The notes below the pieces were generated by a model. That model did no database searches, had not been told where the DNA came from, and saw only the letters and a program-made list of their open reading frames with translations. This document shows, piece after piece, positions 44,257 through 64,000 of a DNA stretch of 64,000 nucleotides (its first letter is position 1; each line of letters begins with the position of its first letter). The stretch is from Meghimatium bilineatum (Eukaryota; Mollusca; Gastropoda; Stylommatophora; Philomycidae): contig CM067307.1 in the NCBI GenBank assembly GCA_034231615.1, positions 216,001-280,000 on the forward strand, read 5' to 3'. The translations under genes were made by a program, and so were the position numbers.

Positions 44257-44715
44257 ATCATCATCAAGTGTCGTCTCTACAACGAAGGTTGACTTCAACA
44301 AACCTCTATCATCCTCTATCTCTTGTTTTGGTGGTGCACTTTACTAGGCTTTAACCTGTACGTCTTTTGGTTTTACTCTCCCACTTGTATCTCTGCCTAC
44401 CTCTTGCTCGCCTCCCTTCAACTTTACCCTCAAGTAAGGTCTTCAAGAAGGTGTCATGTCTTTACTGTGTCCAAAATATTTTATTTGCCTGATCTTTATT
44501 TCTCTTAATAATTCTTTCTTCATATTAAGTGTTGTTAAAACCTTGTTCTTTGTTTTCTTCTCTTTCCATGATGATCTCTCTATTCTCCTATAGGTCTAAA
44601 TCCACATCTCAAAGACATCAATTCTGTCGTTTAATTGTTTAGTGTCCATGTTTCTGCCATACATGAATATAGAATAGATGTAGCATTTTATAATTCTCAT
44701 GTTTAACTTGTTTGT
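44257..44715 (-). pseudogene. RTE-like LINE (family D), 3' part
   Basis: The minus strand reads TNKLNMRIIKCYIYSI-like, then LKTLLEGKVEGRRARGRQRY and KWESKTK, and ends in a TGATGATAATG-type tail at about 44257. The 5' continuation is at 46408-46735, displaced by the LINE H insertion. Confidence 0.8.
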
Positions 44716-44725
44716 AATTTGTTTA
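44716..44725. repeat. Target-site duplication of LINE H (5' side)
   Basis: AATTTGTTTA, repeated at 46398-46407. Confidence 0.78.
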
Positions 44726-46397
44726 AGAAACATGAAAAGATACTCAATGAAACAACAGATATAGTGAAAAGATGGACAGAGTATTGCAAGGAGCTGTATA
44801 ACTGCAAGTGTAATCCTGACTACACGATATTAGAGATTTATGAACTAAACAACAGAGAAATAGGAAATGCAGAAATTCTAGTAGATGAAATTAAAGAGGC
44901 CATAGGAACATTGAAAGGAGGGAAGTCACCTTTTGTAGACAACATTCCAGAAGAATTGTTGAAATTCGGGAGCATTAATGTGGTAAATATGACCAAAATA
45001 TGTCAAAATATATGGAGCACAAAACAATGGCCCACTGATTGAACACAATCACTAATAATACCAATTCCCAAGAAATGAAATTTGAAAGTGTGTACGAATT
45101 ACAGAACAATTCGCCTTATAACACACCCCAGTAAAGTGATGCTCAAAATACTACTTAACAGAATAAAACATGTCTGAAGAAATAATTTTGCAGAACAAGC
45201 TGGCTTCAGAGCAAACAGAAGCACTGTTGAACAAATATTTAACACCCGAACACTAATTGAAAAACATATTCAGCACCAACATGATCTATACCACAACTTC
45301 ATTGACTTTACAAATGCCTTTGACTGTGTTTGGCATGATGGTCTGTGGCACATACTGAGGCAATTTAATTTTGACACCACAATTATAGACATTATTGAAG
45401 CTCTGTACAAAAATACAAAAATTGGAGAGTTCTTCAAAACAAATGTGGGGGTTCAACAGGGATGCATAATGTCCCCAGTACTTTTCAACATTTACTTAGA
45501 GCACATCATACAAGAGACATTACATGATTACGACACGTCTATATTGATCGGAGGTCGCCCTATTTGCAACTTGCGTTTCACTGATTATTGATCTTATAGC
45601 TGGGTCAGAACAATCATTGCAAGAATTAACAGCTACCGGGTAAGTTAGAAAAAGTTACCAGCAAGATGGAATGGAAATCAATACAGATAAGAGCAAAATC
45701 TTGGTAAACAACAGAGACACAGAAAACAAGACTAATATCGTGATGAATGGACATACGCTTGAGGTGGTGAATACCTTTAAATACCTCGGATCCAGTATAT
45801 GCAGCAATGGTAAATGCAAAGGAGAACTAAAAGTAAGGCTGGAGATGGCTTTAGCATCCTTGTCAAGGCTAACTGTGATTTGGAAAAGCAACATTAGTGT
45901 TGGAGTGAAAATCAAAATGTATACGTCGCTGGTGCTTTCTGTTGTGTTGTATGGTTGTGAGAGTTGGACACTCACTGTGGACATGGAGAGAAGATTACAG
46001 GCTTTCGAGTACAAATGCTACAGAAGAATTCTACGAATTTCCTATAGGGAACATAAGACAAATGCGTACATAAGAAATAAAGTAGAGATGTGTGCAGGTG
46101 TTCAGGAGCCGTTGTTTGCAATAGTGAAACGACGAAAACTAGCATTGTTTGGACATGTATGCAGGCACGATTGCTTGTCAAAAACAATACTGAAGGGAAC
46201 TGAACTGTCCAGGGTGGAAGAAGCATAGGAGGGCAAATAAAGGCATGGACAGACAACATCAAGGAATGGACAGAACAAGATATGTCCACACTCATCGACA
46301 TCGCTGAGGATAGAATTTGCTGGAGGACTCTGTGTGCTGAGGCATCCAATGTGGTACCCCTATGACCCTGAAGGGTTACAGGTTTATTGATTGAATG
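44726..46397 (+). pseudogene. 5'-truncated LINE H inserted in LINE D; RT largely readable
   Basis: Plus-strand frames in order: TDIVKRWTEYCKELYN, EIKEAIGTLKGGKSPFVDNI, EQAGFRANRSTVEQIF, HNFIDFTNAFDCVWHDGLW (motif A), VGVQQGCIMSPVLFNIYLE (motif B) and NLRFTDY stop (active-site block degraded from YADD). Then come MEINTDKSKILV, TFKYLGSSICSNGKCKGEL, LYGCESWTLTVDMERRL and YKCYRRILRISYREHK, and the terminal KRRKLALFGHVCRH plus TDNIKEWTEQDMST. The 3' end has a TTGATTGAATGAAT tail. It is bracketed by a 10-bp TSD (AATTTGTTTA) and has several stops. A related 3' end lies on the minus strand at 50.64 kb. Confidence 0.87.
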
Positions 46398-46407
46398 AAT
46401 TTGTTTA
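46398..46407. repeat. Target-site duplication of LINE H (3' side)
   Basis: AATTTGTTTA, matching 44716-44725. Confidence 0.78.
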
Positions 46408-46735
46408 GATGTTACTATTTTCCTCATGTCATTGATGGTACTTTAAGTCATTCCTATTCTCCCTTTAGCTTCTGTTTCACACTTGTCATGATTTGTGGTT
46501 TATGTGTCCAAGATATTGATAATGTTCTACTTGTTGTAGTTTCTCTCCATGTATGTTTGTGTTCTTCTGTGACTTTGCTGATTATCATGGTTTTTTTGTG
46601 TGGATATTTATATCCTGTCCATATTCTTTACTTGATTTCTACTTGATCTATTAGTCTTTGTAGTTCATGTTCACTTTCTGCTAAAAGAACAGTGTCATCT
46701 GTAGATCTCAGTTATTATTTTCCTATTGGTCTTGA
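46408..46735 (-). pseudogene. RTE-like LINE (family D), RT active-site region, displaced by LINE H
   Basis: The minus strand reads LRSTDDTVLLAESEHELQ (motif C degraded), KKTMIISKVTEEHKHTW, GRIGMT-STINDMRKIV and TSKQI. The last residues join to TNKLNMRIIKCY at 44710, matching the uninterrupted order seen in the family D copy at 54.1 kb. Confidence 0.75.
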
Positions 46736-46739
46736 GTCC

Positions 46740-47640
46740 TGGCATTTAAGATGAAAACAATATATCGTAATGATTATCTGTGATCAGAAAGGTGATATAA
46801 CAGTAATGAAGGAAAATATTTCCAAATACTTATAAAAGATTGTTAATGTGATCCCTGTACCTCATATGTGCTCTAAAATGTTTCATTTTAAAATGTAAAA
46901 TATTCCTCTCAAATATTTCATAATTAACATATCTAAACCTTGTCTTTGTCACAAAGTCAACATTTAACTCAATCATCTCTTCTTGTAGATGTGGATTAAG
47001 AAGTTCCATATCTGTTTGAAACGAATCAACAATCCATTCTAGTATTTTCAGTTTCTGTAAATATTTTAAATCTAATTATCATATCTTCTTTTCCTAATTA
47101 GCCTCCAAATGACCAAAATAGACTTCCAAATCTGCATTATGCAACATTTCCTTGTGTAGCTGCAAACAGGAAAACTGAGAAAGTTAAAAATGGCCAAGAT
47201 TGTTTATAAATATTGACAATTATTGATGAACCTCTTCTGAGCGCAGGTTATCATCAGCCCACACCGGATAAATCCTAGGGTCCTATGATCCCCATCTCAA
47301 TCAATCCATGAGAGTGTAGCAACTACCTTGTATTTTTGGACTGTGGAACAAAGCATCTAAATTTTACTGTTTTTGGGAAATTCACTTTGATTTTGATTCA
47401 CTTTGAGTGATTTTTATTGCAAACATATTCTTGAGATGAATGATGCTTGTACTGTGAGGTTTTATTCTATTAGTAAATTATTCATCTATTTGGAAAATGG
47501 AAAAAAACAACCTCAAAATTAACATTAGCTCAAAAAATGGAATGTCCTATGCAAGATATGTTTCAATTTTATTTATACTTTTTAGTATCTCCTGTATCAT
47601 AACCAAATATTATGATAACCAAATATTTATTATTTTGTTT
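46740..47640. other. No recognised feature upstream of copper transporter
   Basis: AT-rich. It would contain any promoter or 5' UTR exon of the downstream gene if close by, but none could be identified. Confidence 0.35.
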
Positions 47641-47646
47641 CTACAG

Positions 47647-61293
<13,647 letters not shown>

Positions 61294-61393
61294 GTAAGTT
61301 GACTATTGTAGCCTGATTGCTATTTTCTTTGATTCATTATTCATAGTATAGACCTATAATTGATCCATGACATGCACAGTTTCTACAGAACAT

Positions 61394-61790
61394 TTCATCA
61401 TCATCAAGTGCCGTTTCCACAATGAAGGTTGGCTGTAACAGAACAACAACACCCCGTCTCTTGTTGTGGTGGTTCACTCTGCTAGACTGTAACCTGTCCA
61501 TCTTGTGATATTACTCTCCGACTTGTATCTCTGCTTACCTCTTGCTAACCTCCCTTCAACTTTACCCTTAAATAAGGTTTTAAATAAGGTGACATGTCTT
61601 TTAATATATTCGAAATATAGTATTTGTTGATCTTTATTTCCTTTAATAATTCTTACTTCATATAAAGTGCTGTTATAGCCTCTATTGATTTTCTTATCTT
61701 TCCATTATATTCTCCCTATTCTTTTATATAGCCACATCTCAAATGCATCAATACTGTCTTCTAATTGTTTGTTTATTGGCAGAATATTGA
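61394..61790 (-). pseudogene. RTE-like LINE (family D) 3' end (intron 4)
   Basis: The minus strand reads NKQLEDSIDAFEMWLYKRI, then YIKRHVTLFKTLFKGKVEGR, LARGKQRYKSESNITRWTGY and SLAESTTTTRDG, ending in a TGATGATGATGAAATG tail. It is the most readable of the family D 3' ends. Confidence 0.82.
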
Positions 61791-62049
61791 GCAAGTATGT
61801 CAGAACAACAAAGAAACAGAATAATAACAAATGTGAATAAGGCACTGTTTGCAGTAATTCTACTACCCGTTATGCTGCTGCAGTTTAAAGTAGTTTTGCC
61901 CATGTGTTTCCAGGGATGAAACATACTTGTGCCAGGCAAGAGAAAACAAAGGGTACCATAGAATAATGACTCTGTTACTTGTGCCAGGCATGTCACAAGA
62001 GACGACAAAGAGAAACAAAAGATAATGGCTCTGTTATTTGTACCAAACA

Positions 62050-62945
62050 TTCCGTAAGAGACAGTAAAATAGAACAGTACAGTAAGATACAACACCAAGT
62101 AAAATAGAATTGTACAGTACAGTAGGAAACAACATCAAATAAAATAGTACTGTGCAGTATAGTAAGCTAGAACCAAGTAAAATAGAACTGTTCAGTATAG
62201 TTAAATACAACACCAAGTAAAATAGAACTGTACATTACAGTAAAGTATAACATTAAGTAAAATAAAATTGTTTGTACAGTAAGAAAGAACGACATAAAAT
62301 AGAATGGTACAGTACAGTCAGATAGAGCACCACATAAAATAGAACTGTACAGTACTGTTAAATACAACACCAAGTAGAATAGAATGGTTCAGTGCAGTAA
62401 GGTAGAACACCAAGTAAAATAGAACAGTACAGTACTGGTAAGGTAGAACACCAAGTAAAATAGAATGGCACAGTAGCTTAAAGTAGAACACCAAGTAAAA
62501 GAGAACTGTACAGTGCAGTAAAATAGAACATCAAGTAGAATAGAACAGTTCAGTATAGTATGGTACAACACCAATTAAAATAGAATGGTACAGTACTGTA
62601 AGGTAGAAAACCCAGTAGAATAGAACTGTACAGTAAAGTAAGGTAAAACACCAAGTAGAATAGAACTGTACAGTAAAAGGCAATACTAAGTAGAATAGAA
62701 CGGTACAGTAAAGTGCAAAACCAAGTAGAATATAACTGTACAGTACAGTAAGATAGAACCAAGTAAAATAAAGCTGTATAGTACAGTAAGATAGAACGAC
62801 ATAATATAGAATGCTACAGCACAGTACGGTAGAACACCAAATAAAATAGAACTGTGCAGTGCAGGAAGATAGAATCAAGTAAATTATAATTGTACACTAG
62901 AGTAAGGTACAACACCAAGTAAAATAGAATGGTACAGTACTATTT
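62050..62945. repeat. Minisatellite, ~40-45 bp unit (intron 4)
   Basis: About 20 units of AACACCAAGTAAAATAGAAC, TGTACAGTACAGTAAGGTAG. The minus-strand frames (VLYLTVLYSSILLGV type) are artefacts. Confidence 0.95.
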
Positions 62946-63029
62946 GGTAATGTCACTATCTAAGAAATGTAGTCTGAACTGTGACACATTCATAATTTTT
63001 ATCAAACTTCTGTCACTCATATCTAAGAC

Positions 63030-64000
63030 ATGTAGTTATAACTCAGCTGTAGATGTCCATTATAACAGGTTATAACTCAGCTGTAGAAGTCCATTACAAC
63101 AGGTTATAACTCAGCTGTAGAAGTCCATTATAACAGGTTATAACTCAGCTGTAGATGTCCATTACAACAGGTTATAACTCAGCTATAGAAGTCCAAAATA
63201 ACAGGTTATAACCCAGCTGTAGAAGTCCATTATAACAGGTTATAACTCAGCTGTAGAAGTCCAACATTACAGGTTATAACTCAGCTGTAGGAGTCCATTA
63301 TAACAGGTTATAACTCAGCTGTAGAAGTCCATTATAACAGGTTATAACTCAGCTGTAGAAGTCCATTATAACAGGTTATAACTCAACTGTAGAAGTCCAA
63401 TATAACAGGTTATAACTCAGCTGTAGAAGTCCATTATAACAGGTTATAACTCAGCTGTAGAAGTCCAACATAACAGGTTATAACAGCTGTAGAAGTCCAT
63501 TATAACAGGTTATAACTCAGCTGTAGAAGTCCAACATAACAGGTTATAACTCAGCTGTAGAAGTCCATTATAACAGGTTATAACTCAGCTGTAGAAGTCC
63601 AACATAACAGGTTATAACTCAGCTGTAGAAGTCCATTATAACAGGTTATAACTCAGCTGTAGAAGTCCAACATAACAGGTTATAACTCAGCTGTAGAAAT
63701 CCATTATAACAGGTTATAACTCAGCTGTAGAAGTCCAAAATAACAGGTTATAACTCATCCGTAGAAGCCCATTATAACAGGTTATAACTCAGCTGTAGAA
63801 GTCCATTATAACAGGTTATAACTCAGCTGTAGAAGTCTATTATAACAGGTATTATATAACTCAGCTGTAGGAGTCCATTATAACAGGTTATAACTTAGCT
63901 GTAGAAGCCCATTATAACAGGTTATAACTCAGCTGTTGGAGTCCAACATAACAGGTTTTACATCAGCTGTAGAAGTCCAACACAACAGGTTATAACTCAG
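63030..64000. repeat. Minisatellite, 34-bp unit, running off the window
   Basis: About 28 units of GTTATAACTCAGCTGTAGAA plus GTCCATTATAACAG, very homogeneous, with alternating CCATTATAACAG and CCAACATAACAG forms. It continues past the end of the window, so its right boundary and the next copper transporter exon are not visible. Confidence 0.97.

Noticed and set aside
63030-64000. CRISPR-like regular repeat array
   Set aside because: Units are contiguous with no unique spacers, there are no cas genes, and the DNA is animal. It is a minisatellite. The same applies to the 55-57 kb array.

Overview
This is a 64 kb piece of animal nuclear DNA. It is AT-rich, has no bacterial-style operons, and is almost entirely transposable elements and tandem repeats around one intron-rich host gene. 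The mix of non-LTR retrotransposons (single-ORF endonuclease-RT-RNase H elements, several RTE-like families ending in TGA repeats), hAT and Tc1 remnants, and abundant minisatellites suggests a lophotrochozoan, most likely a mollusc. That is inference from family flavour, not proof.

Layout. 1-3.4 kb: LINE 3' fragments in otherwise blank AT-rich DNA. 3.45-8.03 kb: a full-length LINE (family A here) with an unbroken ORF and a 12-bp target-site duplication (TSD). 8.05-9.5 kb: a decayed RTE-like LINE (family E). 10.37-14.43 kb: full-length LINE family C on the minus strand, with an 11-bp TSD inside a minisatellite. 14.4-20.3 kb: decayed LINE ends (families D, E, F), a 1.36 kb unidentified insert and a Cys/Tyr-like minisatellite. 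20.31-20.72 kb: a short chimeric retroelement. 21-25.5 kb: microsatellites, minisatellites, a family E fragment and a hAT N-terminus. 25.83-31.86 kb: a second full-length family C LINE (plus strand), itself hit by a 50-bp tail-bearing insertion and a 1.9 kb TIR element flanked by TA. 32.5-40.3 kb: three family B LINE fragments, a hAT pseudogene and a 1.1 kb higher-order minisatellite. 41.9-46.7 kb: nested insertions (a Tc1 relic in LINE G; LINE H in LINE D).

The host gene runs on the plus strand from about 47.6 kb past 61.3 kb. It is a CTR/SLC31-family copper transporter, read from four small exons (47647-47688, 51229-51298, 54798-55017, 61178-61293) whose splice phases agree. The last exon(s), with TM3, must lie beyond the window. 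Its introns hold LINE and hAT debris and eight minisatellites or microsatellites. The third intron opens with about 43 copies of a ~43-bp unit that is a duplicate of the exon-intron junction, so the predicted 5' splice site is followed by a tandem field of splice-donor-like sequences, 21 of them containing AGAAGTAAGT.

Most notable observations: (1) the splice-donor minisatellite; (2) a 75-nt structure resembling an HDV-like (Pr77-type) ribozyme at the exact 5' end of both family C LINEs; (3) a ~407-bp retroelement joining a family A-like 5' end to a family B-like 3' end with its own near-perfect TSD; (4) a TIR element carrying a 24-bp repeat with a 227-codon ORF and reiterated GGGGCAAA/GCGC subterminal motifs; (5) a minisatellite built from a LINE zinc-knuckle coding segment. 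No rRNA, complete tRNA gene or CRISPR array was seen.
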